The notes under the pieces were generated by a model that was given only the letters and a program-made list of their open reading frames with translations, did no database searches and was not told the origin of the DNA. From SHVO01 sp041905525 (lineage in GTDB: Bacteria; Pseudomonadota; Alphaproteobacteria; Rhodospirillales; Rhodospirillaceae): 64,000 nucleotides of DNA. Made by a program: the position numbers and the translations under genes. Location of the stretch: the NCBI GenBank assembly GCA_041905525.1, contig JAYRKY010000010.1:50061-114060 (forward strand), in the 5' to 3' direction. The number at the start of each line of letters is the position of its first letter. Within the stretch, counting starts at the first letter, position 1. Shown one piece after another: positions 57,481 through 64,000 of the stretch.

Positions 57481-58521
57481 ATGTTTTCGAGACTGACGGG
57501 CTGGCTCTCCGCCGACATGGCCATCGATCTGGGCACCGCGAACACGCTGGTCTACGTGAAGGGCCGCGGCATCGTGCTGAATGAACCCTCGGTGGTCGCC
57601 CTCGCCGAATCCAAGGGCCGCAAGCAGGTCCTCGCCGTCGGCAACGAAGCCAAGCAGATGCTGGGACGCACCCCGGGCAACATCCAGGCCATTCGGCCCT
57701 TGCGCGACGGCGTCATCGCCGACTTCGAAGTCGCCGAGGAAATGATCAAGCACTTCATCCGCAAGGTGCACAATCGCCGCAGCTTCGCGAGCCCGCTCGT
57801 GATCGTGTGCGTGCCGTCCGGCTCCACCGCCGTCGAACGCCGCGCCATTCAGGAATCCGCCGAAGCCGCCGGCGCCCGCAAGGTCTATCTGATCGAAGAA
57901 CCCATGGCCGCGGCCATCGGCGCGGGCCTGCCCGTCACGGAACCGACCGGCTCCATGGTCGTGGACATCGGCGGCGGCACCACCGAAGTCGCCGTGCTCT
58001 CGCTCTCCGGCATTGTCTACGCCCGCTCCGTGCGTGTCGGCGGCGACATGATGGACGAAGCCATCATCAACTACATCCGCCGCCACCATAACCTTCTCGT
58101 CGGCGAAAGCTCCGCCGAGCGCATCAAGAAGGAAATCGGCTGCGCTTGTCCGCCGGAAGCCGGCGACGGCGAAACCATGGAGATCAAGGGCCGCGACCTG
58201 ATGAACGGTGTTCCGAAGGAAATCGTCATCAGCCAGCGCCAGATCGCCGAAAGCCTCGCCGAGCCCGTCACCGCCATCATCGATGCGGTGAAGGTCGCGC
58301 TCGAACACACCGCGCCCGAACTTGCGGCCGATATCGTCGACAAGGGTATCGTGCTCACCGGCGGCGGCGCGATGCTGCACAACCTCGACTTCGTGCTGCG
58401 CCACGCCACCGGTCTGCCGGTCTCCATTGCCGACGATCCGCTCTCGTGCGTCGCCCTCGGTACCGGCAAGGTGCTCGAGGAAATGAAGATCCATCGTAAC
58501 GCGCTCACCACGATGTACTAA
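57481..58521 (+). CDS. mreB: Rod-shape-determining actin homologue MreB
   Basis: Bacterial actin that forms membrane-bound filaments directing cell-wall elongation. The 346-residue protein begins with an amphipathic membrane-targeting segment (MFSRLTGWLS). The nucleotide loops are MAIDLGTANTLVYVKGRGIVLNEPSVVA near 15, VVDIGGGTTEVAVLSLSGIV near 160 and the adenosine motif GIVLTGGGAMLHNLD near 285. It is the first gene of mreB-mreC-mreD-mrdA-rodA, all transcribed together judging by spacing of 0-90 bases. Confidence 0.98.
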   Translation: MFSRLTGWLSADMAIDLGTANTLVYVKGRGIVLNEPSVVALAESKGRKQVLAVGNEAKQMLGRTPGNIQAIRPLRDGVIADFEVAEEMIKHFIRKVHNRRSFASPLVIVCVPSGSTAVERRAIQESAEAAGARKVYLIEEPMAAAIGAGLPVTEPTGSMVVDIGGGTTEVAVLSLSGIVYARSVRVGGDMMDEAIINYIRRHHNLLVGESSAERIKKEIGCACPPEAGDGETMEIKGRDLMNGVPKEIVISQRQIAESLAEPVTAIIDAVKVALEHTAPELAADIVDKGIVLTGGGAMLHNLDFVLRHATGLPVSIADDPLSCVALGTGKVLEEMKIHRNALTTMY

Positions 58522-58548
58522 CGGCCGGGGTTAGGGCAGGGGACAGAC

Positions 58549-59409
58549 GTGCGGGGACCGACAGGACAAATTTCCCGCTTGGGAACGCTCAAATCGCTGC
58601 TGCAGCGATTTGCGTTCCTGTCGCTGATCGGCCTCACCTTCGCCCTCATGCTCATCGGCAAGGCGGACACCGTGCTCGTGGAGCGCGCGCGCTCCGCCGT
58701 CACCGACGCCGTCACGCCGATCCTGCGGGTGATGAGCGAGCCGGCCAGTATGATCGCCCAGACCATCCGCAACGTGCGCGAGCTCGCTTCCATCCGCGAG
58801 CAGAACGCCGAGCTGCGCGAGTCCAACGACCGTCTGTTGCAGTGGCAAGCGCTCGCCCAGCGTCTCGAGGCCGAGAACAAGTCGCTGCGTTCGTTGCTGG
58901 CGCTCGTGCCCGAACCCGGCGCCCAGTTCGTCACCGCCCGCGTGGTGGGCGACGTCGGCGGCGCTTTCGCGCAGTCGGTCATCATCACCGCCGGTCTGTC
59001 GTCGGGCGTGAAGAAGGGCCAAGTCGTCATGACCGGCGAAGGCCTTGTCGGCCGCGTCACCCAGGCCGGCAACGCCTCCTCGCGTGTTCTGCTCATCACC
59101 GACATCAACTCGCGCATCCCGGTGCTGGTGGGCGAAGCGGGCAACCGCGCCATCCTCGCCGGCGACAACGACGCGCGGCCGAAGCTGCTTTATCTCAATC
59201 AGAACGCGGCCGCGCCGGGCGACAAGGTCGTCACTTCCGGCGACGCCGAAGCCTTCCCGCCGGGCATTCCCATCGGCCAGGTCGCCGAAGTCGGCGACGG
59301 CAATGTCGCGGTGGAGCTGTTCGTCGCCCGCGATAAACTTCAGTATGTTCGCGTCGCCGACTATGGCCTCGCGGGCATCCTTCTCGATCAGCCGACGCCG
59401 CAGCCATGA
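58549..59409 (+). CDS. mreC: Rod-shape-determining protein MreC
   Basis: Bitopic periplasmic scaffold that activates PBP2/RodA. The 286-residue protein has an N-terminal membrane helix (about 22-45), a coiled coil (about 75-115, REQNAELRESNDRLLQWQALAQRLEAENKSLRSLL) and the beta-barrel MreC domain (TARVVGDVGGAFAQSVIITAG, GLVGRVTQAGNASSRVLLITDINSRIPVLV, GDKVVTSGDAEAFPPGIPIGQVAEV). The start is a GTG at 58549, 27 bases after mreB. It overlaps mreD by four bases. Confidence 0.96.
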   Translation: MRGPTGQISRLGTLKSLLQRFAFLSLIGLTFALMLIGKADTVLVERARSAVTDAVTPILRVMSEPASMIAQTIRNVRELASIREQNAELRESNDRLLQWQALAQRLEAENKSLRSLLALVPEPGAQFVTARVVGDVGGAFAQSVIITAGLSSGVKKGQVVMTGEGLVGRVTQAGNASSRVLLITDINSRIPVLVGEAGNRAILAGDNDARPKLLYLNQNAAAPGDKVVTSGDAEAFPPGIPIGQVAEVGDGNVAVELFVARDKLQYVRVADYGLAGILLDQPTPQP

Positions 59410-59927
59410 TGCAGCCGACCTTCGTGCAGAGCCTGGATGTCTCCGCGCGCAAGACGCTTCCGGCCGCGCTCACGCTCCTGCTTCTGCTTTTCACGCTCAC
59501 ACCCACGAACGTGCCCAACTTGTCGCCGATCATGCCGATGTTCGCGCTGATGTCGGTGTACTTCTGGGCCATCTACCGGCCAGACCTGATGGGCTACGGC
59601 GCTGCCTTCGGATTCGGCCTGCTTGAGGATCTGCTCACCGCCACGCCTATCGGCTCGTCGGCGCTGGTGTTCCTGCTCACCCAGTGGATCGTCCTGCGTC
59701 AGCAGAAGTTCTTCAACGCCAAGCCGTTCGTGGTCACCTGGTTCGCCTTCATCTTCGTCGCCGCGGGCGCGGCGCTGATCCGCTGGATCGCCGTCGGGCT
59801 CATTGCCGATTCCGGTTTCACGCCCCTCGGCCCGATGTTCGCCTCCTACCTGATTACCGTCGCCGTCTTCCCCTTGGTCGGCTGGATGCTCGCCAAGGCG
59901 CAGACCAAGCTGATGGGGCAGGTGTAG
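59406..59927 (+). CDS. mreD: Rod-shape-determining protein MreD
   Basis: A 173-residue inner-membrane protein of the elongasome, with five hydrophobic helices (about 18-35, 38-55, 58-88, 100-125, 140-165). The segment MPMFALMSVYFWAIYRPDLMGYGAAFGFGLLEDLLTATPIGSSALVFLL is the conserved MreD core. It overlaps mreC by four bases. A short micro-ORF fills the 91 bases before mrdA. Confidence 0.93.
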   Translation: MMQPTFVQSLDVSARKTLPAALTLLLLLFTLTPTNVPNLSPIMPMFALMSVYFWAIYRPDLMGYGAAFGFGLLEDLLTATPIGSSALVFLLTQWIVLRQQKFFNAKPFVVTWFAFIFVAAGAALIRWIAVGLIADSGFTPLGPMFASYLITVAVFPLVGWMLAKAQTKLMGQV

Positions 59928-59929
59928 CC

Positions 59930-60022
59930 ATGACCATGGTCACCAGAGCCGTGGGATGCGCCAAGCGCACGCCCAAAAACAAGACGGCGGCGACGACCGG
60001 GCGTGGAGGTTTTGCTCCATGA
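59930..60022 (+). CDS. Micro-ORF between mreD and mrdA
   Basis: A possible 30-residue peptide beginning MTMVTRAVGCAKR and ending TTGRGGFAP. Its first 19 bases (ATGACCATGGTCACCAGAG) are an 18/19 copy of the mrdA start, 89 bases downstream. The stop overlaps the mrdA start as ATGA, so ribosomes leaving it could re-initiate on mrdA. Whether it is translated is unknown; it may only be the trace of a duplication that moved the mrdA start. Confidence 0.4.
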   Translation: MTMVTRAVGCAKRTPKNKTAATTGRGGFAP

Positions 60023-61980
60023 CCATGATCACCAGAGACTCCGATTGGACGAAGATGTTCAATCGCCGCGCCGTGATCCTCGGCGGCGTCCAAGGGGTGC
60101 TGCTCAGCGCGCTCGTCGCGCGCATGTACTATCTTCAGGTCATCGAGGCGGATCGCTACCGCACCCTCGCTGAAGACAACCGCATCAATATCCAGCTTCT
60201 GCCGCCGCCGCGCGGGCGCATCCTCGACCGCTTCGGCCAGCCGCTGGCTATCAACAAGCAGCAGTTCCGGGTGCTGATCGTGCCCGAGCAGGCGACCAAG
60301 CTCAGCGTCACGCTCGATCACTTGGCGAAAATGGTCGAACTGTCGGAACACGACCGCGAGCGCATCAAAAAAGAAGTCGGGCGTAAGCGCGGATTTGTCC
60401 CGGTCACCATCCGCGAGAATCTCACCTGGGACGAGATGGCGCGCATCCAGGTGAACGCGCCGGATCTTCCCGGCGTCATCATCGACGAAGGCCTCACCCG
60501 CTATTATCCGCAGCACGAAAACGCGGCGCATCTTTTGGGTTATGTCGCCGCTGTAGACGAGGACGAACTCACGGGCGACCCGCTGCTGCAGGTTCCCGGT
60601 TTCCGCATCGGCAAGGACGGGGTCGAGCGCATCTACGATCTCAAGCTGCGCGGCAAGGGCGGCGTCAGCCAGGTCGAAGTCAACGCCTACGGCCGCACCA
60701 TCCGCGAACTCAAGCGCGAGGAAGGCCAGCCCGGCGCCGACGTGGTGCTCACCATCGACGAACGCATCCAGCGTTTCGCCGGCGAGCGTCTCGGCCAGGA
60801 AAGCGGCTCGGTCGTCGTCATGGACGTGCACACCGGCGACTTGATCGCCATGGTGTCCAACCCCAGTTTCGACGCCAACGCCTTCTCCCGCGGTCTCACG
60901 CAGGAGGAATGGAAGGCGCTCTCCACCAACGACCATACGCCGCTCATCAACAAGGTGATCTCCGGCACCTACTCGCCGGGCTCGACCTTCAAGCTAGTGG
61001 TCACGCTGGCGGCGCTGGAGCACAACGTCATCGCGCCGGAGCAGACGCTGCATTGCTCGGGCCGCGACCCGAAGATCCCGCAGTTCCAGTGCCACAAGGT
61101 GCACGGCAGCGTGAACATGCAGCGCGCCATCTCCACCTCGTGCGACATCTATTTCTACGAAATGGCGCGCCGGCTCGGCCCCGACAAGATCGCCGACATG
61201 GCGCGCCGGCTGGGCTTGGGCCAAACCTCCGGCCTTGGCCTCACCGGCGAGAAGACCGGATTGATCCCGACGGAAGCCTGGAAAAAGGCCGCGCGCGGCC
61301 AGCGCTGGACCACCGGCGAAACCATGAACACCGGCATCGGCCAGGGTTATGTGTCGGTCACGCCGCTGCAGCTCGCCACCATGGTCTCGCGCGTGGCCAA
61401 CGGCGGCCTCGCGGTCAAGCCGCGCTTGGTGCGCGCCGTGGACTCAAAAGTCCCGGACACCACGGAAGGCCAGGACGCGCAGCTCGAATCTCTCGGCATC
61501 CCGCCGCAGAACATGGCCATCCTGCACGCCGGTATGTACGACGTGATCAACGGCCCGCCCGGCGCCACCACCGCCATGGCCTATGGCAAGCTGCGCTTCA
61601 AGGATCCGGAAAAGAAAGACTGGAAGATGGCCGGCAAGACCGGCACCGCCCAGGTGCGCAGCTTGTCCGACGCCGAGCGCGACACTTACAAACGCAACCC
61701 GGATGCCCAGCCCTGGAAGCACCGCGACAACGCCTTCTTCGTCTGTTTCGCGCCCGCCCACGCGCCGCGTTACGCCATTGCCGTGGCGGTCGAACATGTG
61801 CCCTTCGGCGGCGGCGGCGGCACCTTCGCAGCCCCGATCGCCCGCGACGTGATGGAAGAAGTGCTGCGCCTCGATCCTTCCCGCAAGCCGCGTGTCGACG
61901 AACAGGTTGTCGCCGACGCCGGTCGCCTCGCAACCGCCGGGCCCGACCCCGACGCCGTCGCGGAGACCGGCCGTGAGTGA
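60019..61980 (+). CDS. mrdA: Penicillin-binding protein 2
   Basis: Transpeptidase of the elongasome. The 653-residue bitopic protein has a membrane helix (about 20-40), a pedestal/dimerisation domain and the catalytic domain. Active-site motifs are the nucleophile YSPGSTFKL near 320, SxN-type STSCDIYFYEMARRLG near 375 and AGKTGTAQV near 540. The pedestal's LPPPRGRILDRFGQPLAIN is typical of PBP2. The start MTMITRDSDW at 60019 has GGAGG about ten bases before. The stop overlaps the start of rodA by eight bases. Confidence 0.97.
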   Translation: MTMITRDSDWTKMFNRRAVILGGVQGVLLSALVARMYYLQVIEADRYRTLAEDNRINIQLLPPPRGRILDRFGQPLAINKQQFRVLIVPEQATKLSVTLDHLAKMVELSEHDRERIKKEVGRKRGFVPVTIRENLTWDEMARIQVNAPDLPGVIIDEGLTRYYPQHENAAHLLGYVAAVDEDELTGDPLLQVPGFRIGKDGVERIYDLKLRGKGGVSQVEVNAYGRTIRELKREEGQPGADVVLTIDERIQRFAGERLGQESGSVVVMDVHTGDLIAMVSNPSFDANAFSRGLTQEEWKALSTNDHTPLINKVISGTYSPGSTFKLVVTLAALEHNVIAPEQTLHCSGRDPKIPQFQCHKVHGSVNMQRAISTSCDIYFYEMARRLGPDKIADMARRLGLGQTSGLGLTGEKTGLIPTEAWKKAARGQRWTTGETMNTGIGQGYVSVTPLQLATMVSRVANGGLAVKPRLVRAVDSKVPDTTEGQDAQLESLGIPPQNMAILHAGMYDVINGPPGATTAMAYGKLRFKDPEKKDWKMAGKTGTAQVRSLSDAERDTYKRNPDAQPWKHRDNAFFVCFAPAHAPRYAIAVAVEHVPFGGGGGTFAAPIARDVMEEVLRLDPSRKPRVDEQVVADAGRLATAGPDPDAVAETGRE

Positions 61981-63136
61981 TTTCAGTTTCACCTCCGCGC
62001 GCCTGCGCCGCGGCGATATGTCGCCGATGGAGAAGCTGTGGCAGATGAGCTGGTCGCTTCTGTTCATCGTCACCTGCATCTTCTCGTTCGGCTTCGCGAT
62101 GCTTTATTCCGCCGCCGGCGGACACCTCGACCCCTGGGCCGGGCCGCAGCTCGCGCGGTTCATTTTCGGCATCGGCGTCGTCGCCGTGGTGGCGGTCATC
62201 GACGTGCGCTTCATCATGCGCTTCTCCTATCTCTTCTACTTCATCGTGCTTCTGATGCTGGTGGCCGTGGATATTCTCGGCTTTGTCGGCAAGGGCGCGC
62301 AGCGCTGGATCGACCTCGGCTTCATCAGCCTGCAGCCGTCCGAGCTCATGAAACCGGCGATCATTCTCGCCCTCGCGCGTTACTTCCAGGGCGTGACCCA
62401 GGACGAAATCGGCAATCCGCTCATTCTCCTGGTGCCGCTCGGCCTCATCCTCGCGCCCGTCGCCCTCGTCATCCTGCAGCCTGACCTCGGCACCGCGATG
62501 CTCATCATGATGAGCGCCGGGATCATGCTGTTCATGGCGGGTGTGCGGCTGTGGAAATTCGCCATCGTCGGCGTGTGCGGCCTCGCCGCCCTCCCCATCG
62601 CCTGGTCGTTCCTGCACGATTATCAGCGCAACCGCGTGCTCACTTTCCTCAATCCGGAAAGCGATCCGCTCGGCACGGGCTATCACATCCTGCAGTCCAA
62701 GATCGCTTTCGGCTCCGGCGGCTTGTTCGGCAAGGGCTTCATGGGCGGCACCCAGGCCCACCTCAACTTCCTGCCCGAACGTCAGACCGATTTCATTGCG
62801 ACCATGTTGGCCGAGGAACTCGGCATGGTCGGGTTGCTGGCTCTACTTATGTGTTTCATCATCTTCATCGGCTATGGCTACGCCATCGCCTTGCGCTGCC
62901 GCCACCAGTTCGGCCGCCTTGTGGCCGTCGGCCTTACGGCCAGTTTCTTCCTCTATGTGTTCATCAATATCGGCATGGTCATGGGCCTGCTGCCTGTGGT
63001 CGGCGTGCCGCTGCCGTTCGTCTCCTACGGCGGCACCTCGCTGCTGACCTTGATGTTCTCCGTGGGCGTGCTGATGAACATTTATGTCCATCGCGACACC
63101 CAGATGGGCGCGCGCGGCGGCTTCAACGACTTCTAG
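61973..63136 (+). CDS. rodA: Peptidoglycan glycosyltransferase RodA
   Basis: SEDS-family polymerase that makes glycan strands with PBP2. The 387-residue protein has about ten membrane helices. Family signatures are MLYSAAGGHLDPWAGPQLARFIFG, GAQRWIDLGFISLQPSELMKPAIILALARYF, the catalytic-Asp segment LVILQPDLGTAMLI near 167, and PFVSYGGTSLLTLMFSVGVLMNI near the end. The start is GTG at 61973, overlapping the mrdA stop by eight bases. ATG codons at MSPMEKLW are later and would lose conserved N-terminal residues. Confidence 0.96.
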   Translation: MSDFSFTSARLRRGDMSPMEKLWQMSWSLLFIVTCIFSFGFAMLYSAAGGHLDPWAGPQLARFIFGIGVVAVVAVIDVRFIMRFSYLFYFIVLLMLVAVDILGFVGKGAQRWIDLGFISLQPSELMKPAIILALARYFQGVTQDEIGNPLILLVPLGLILAPVALVILQPDLGTAMLIMMSAGIMLFMAGVRLWKFAIVGVCGLAALPIAWSFLHDYQRNRVLTFLNPESDPLGTGYHILQSKIAFGSGGLFGKGFMGGTQAHLNFLPERQTDFIATMLAEELGMVGLLALLMCFIIFIGYGYAIALRCRHQFGRLVAVGLTASFFLYVFINIGMVMGLLPVVGVPLPFVSYGGTSLLTLMFSVGVLMNIYVHRDTQMGARGGFNDF

Positions 63137-63158
63137 CGCCGTCCCGGCGCGCTCGCGC

Positions 63159-64000
63159 CTAGCGCTCTTTGCGCATCCAAAAGGCGCCGCCTGGATTTTT
63201 CCAGAAATTCGGCAGCGCGTTCTCGCATTCCGGATGCCGGTGCGCGAACCAGCTGTTGAAGAACAGCACGCGGTAGTGTGCGTTGTTCATCATGAAGGCG
63301 CGCAGCAAGTACAGCTCATTCCACGACCTGTTGCCGTTGAAGAACCATTCCTTCGGATATTCGAATGGATGGAAGATGTCGTGGAAGTGGATCAACACAC
63401 CCGGCTTCAGGCTTGGCAGCACCCGGAAGAACAGGTGATTGACGTCGCTGCCCGCCTTGGCGACGTGGGTGGAATCCACGAACAGCATGTCGCCCGGCTC
63501 CAGCGCCGCGAACACGTTTAAAGGGGTGGATTGCACCGGCTCGCGCCGCAGTGTTGTGCGCGTCTTGTCCGCCTCGCTCAGAAGCGAAAGCAGCCGGTCC
63601 GGGTAGGGCTCGATGAAAGTCGATTCAATCGCGCTGCCGAAGAAGCGCGCGTTGATGTCCAGGAACAGCGCCGACGAAAAGCCCGACCCCACCTCGATCA
63701 GCCGCTTCGGCTGATGCTCGAGCAGCATGCCCGCGTAAATCGTCGCGTCGCCGGGCCCGAATTGGTCGTTCTCGGCGTAATAGCGCTGGCCGGCCGCGGC
63801 CGCCTCGTCTTTGGTGGCGGCAAGGGTGAATCGCGCGCCATGGGCGACAAATCTGTCCCACAGCGCGCGCTGCGCTGCCGGTTGCAGATCCACATCCGGC
63901 AGCGGCGCCTCGGCGTCGAACACCTCGGCTTCACGCGCCTTCAGGTCGGCCAGGTCCGCGATGGGCGAATAGAAATGGCCCGGCGGCACCCAGGTTTCAG
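63159..64000 (-). CDS. Class I SAM-dependent methyltransferase, 5'-truncated by the window edge
   Basis: At least 280 residues of a class I methyltransferase-like protein. Motif I is IEVGSGFSSALFLD near residue 97, followed by TFIEPYPDRL, EPGDMLFVDSTHVAKAGSDVNHLFFRVLPSLKPGVLIHFHDIFHPFEYPKEWF. FVDSTH and HFHDIFHPFEY with paired His and Asp resemble metal-dependent O-methyltransferases or hydroxylases. The frame is still open at the window end (ETW before VPPGHFYSP), so GTG at 63989 is probably internal. It converges on rodA. The substrate is unknown. Confidence 0.82.
   Translation of the reverse strand, partial: ETWVPPGHFYSPIADLADLKAREAEVFDAEAPLPDVDLQPAAQRALWDRFVAHGARFTLAATKDEAAAAGQRYYAENDQFGPGDATIYAGMLLEHQPKRLIEVGSGFSSALFLDINARFFGSAIESTFIEPYPDRLLSLLSEADKTRTTLRREPVQSTPLNVFAALEPGDMLFVDSTHVAKAGSDVNHLFFRVLPSLKPGVLIHFHDIFHPFEYPKEWFFNGNRSWNELYLLRAFMMNNAHYRVLFFNSWFAHRHPECENALPNFWKNPGGAFWMRKER

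Noticed and set aside
57205..58494. Long open frame (429 residues) antisense to mreB
   Set aside because: It is a His/Asp/Gly-rich shadow of mreB codons with no family similarity.
60019..60050. Resemblance of the PBP2 start (MTMIT) to the lacZ alpha start used in vectors
   Set aside because: The similarity ends after five residues and the surrounding sequence is the native mreD-mrdA junction, so it is coincidence.

Overview
This 64 kb window is a GC-rich stretch of alphaproteobacterial chromosome, mostly conserved housekeeping genes. The assignment rests on gene order: cvpA-purF-short-chain dehydrogenase, rpsF-rpsR-DUF2232-rplI, lptF-lptD-surA-pdxA-rsmA, and mreB-mreC-mreD-mrdA-rodA. The genus cannot be named from the sequence alone. 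No rRNA, tRNA, CRISPR array, integrase or intact transposase was seen.

Layout. 1-6.6 kb: a cut-off exported Fe/Mn superoxide dismutase homologue, AMP nucleosidase, and a cluster of three exported proteins with PEP-CTERM-like C-termini, each preceded by a sigma-54 type -24/-12 motif, plus the relic of a fourth. 6.6-9 kb: DUF3597 protein, glycosyltransferase and an AbiV-family (abortive infection) protein. 9-17.7 kb (minus strand): short-chain dehydrogenase, purF, cvpA, radA, mlaF, mlaE, alr, dnaB. 17.9-21.7 kb: small membrane protein, uppP, cytochrome c, WD40 protein and CobW-type zinc GTPase. 21.8-24.2 kb: ribosomal proteins L9, S18 and S6 with a DUF2232 membrane protein. 24.5-29.1 kb: fabD-fabG-acpP-fabF-mltG. 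29.2-31.6 kb: three TerC-family membrane proteins in tandem. 31.6-34.5 kb: a KaiB-like protein, a single-domain response regulator and a divergent PAS-GGDEF-EAL protein. 34.7-37.3 kb: yicC-gmk-adenine deaminase. 37.3-43.9 kb: rsmA-pdxA-surA-lptD-lptF without lptG. 44-51.1 kb: two envelope proteins and an operon of an orphan molybdenum hydroxylase large subunit, cysQ, a Sua5/TsaC protein and an FAD-linked oxidase. 51.3-56.8 kb: pepA, a small unknown protein, DUF1015, miaA and an unknown exported protein. 57.5-63.1 kb: the rod-shape operon mreB-mreC-mreD-mrdA-rodA. The window ends inside a methyltransferase.

Shared themes are fatty-acid synthesis, peptidoglycan precursor supply and elongation (alr, uppP, mltG, mre/mrd/rodA), outer-membrane building (lptD, lptF, surA, mlaEF), and purine metabolism (purF, AMP nucleosidase, adenine deaminase, gmk). 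Observations most worth following are the sigma-54/PEP-CTERM cluster and its relic, the KaiB-like protein without a visible KaiC, the AbiV homologue, paired DnaA boxes upstream of mreB, mutually exclusive hairpins between acpP and fabF, the missing lptG, and a duplicated start region forming a micro-ORF before mrdA. No wholly new multi-gene system can be demonstrated from sequence alone.
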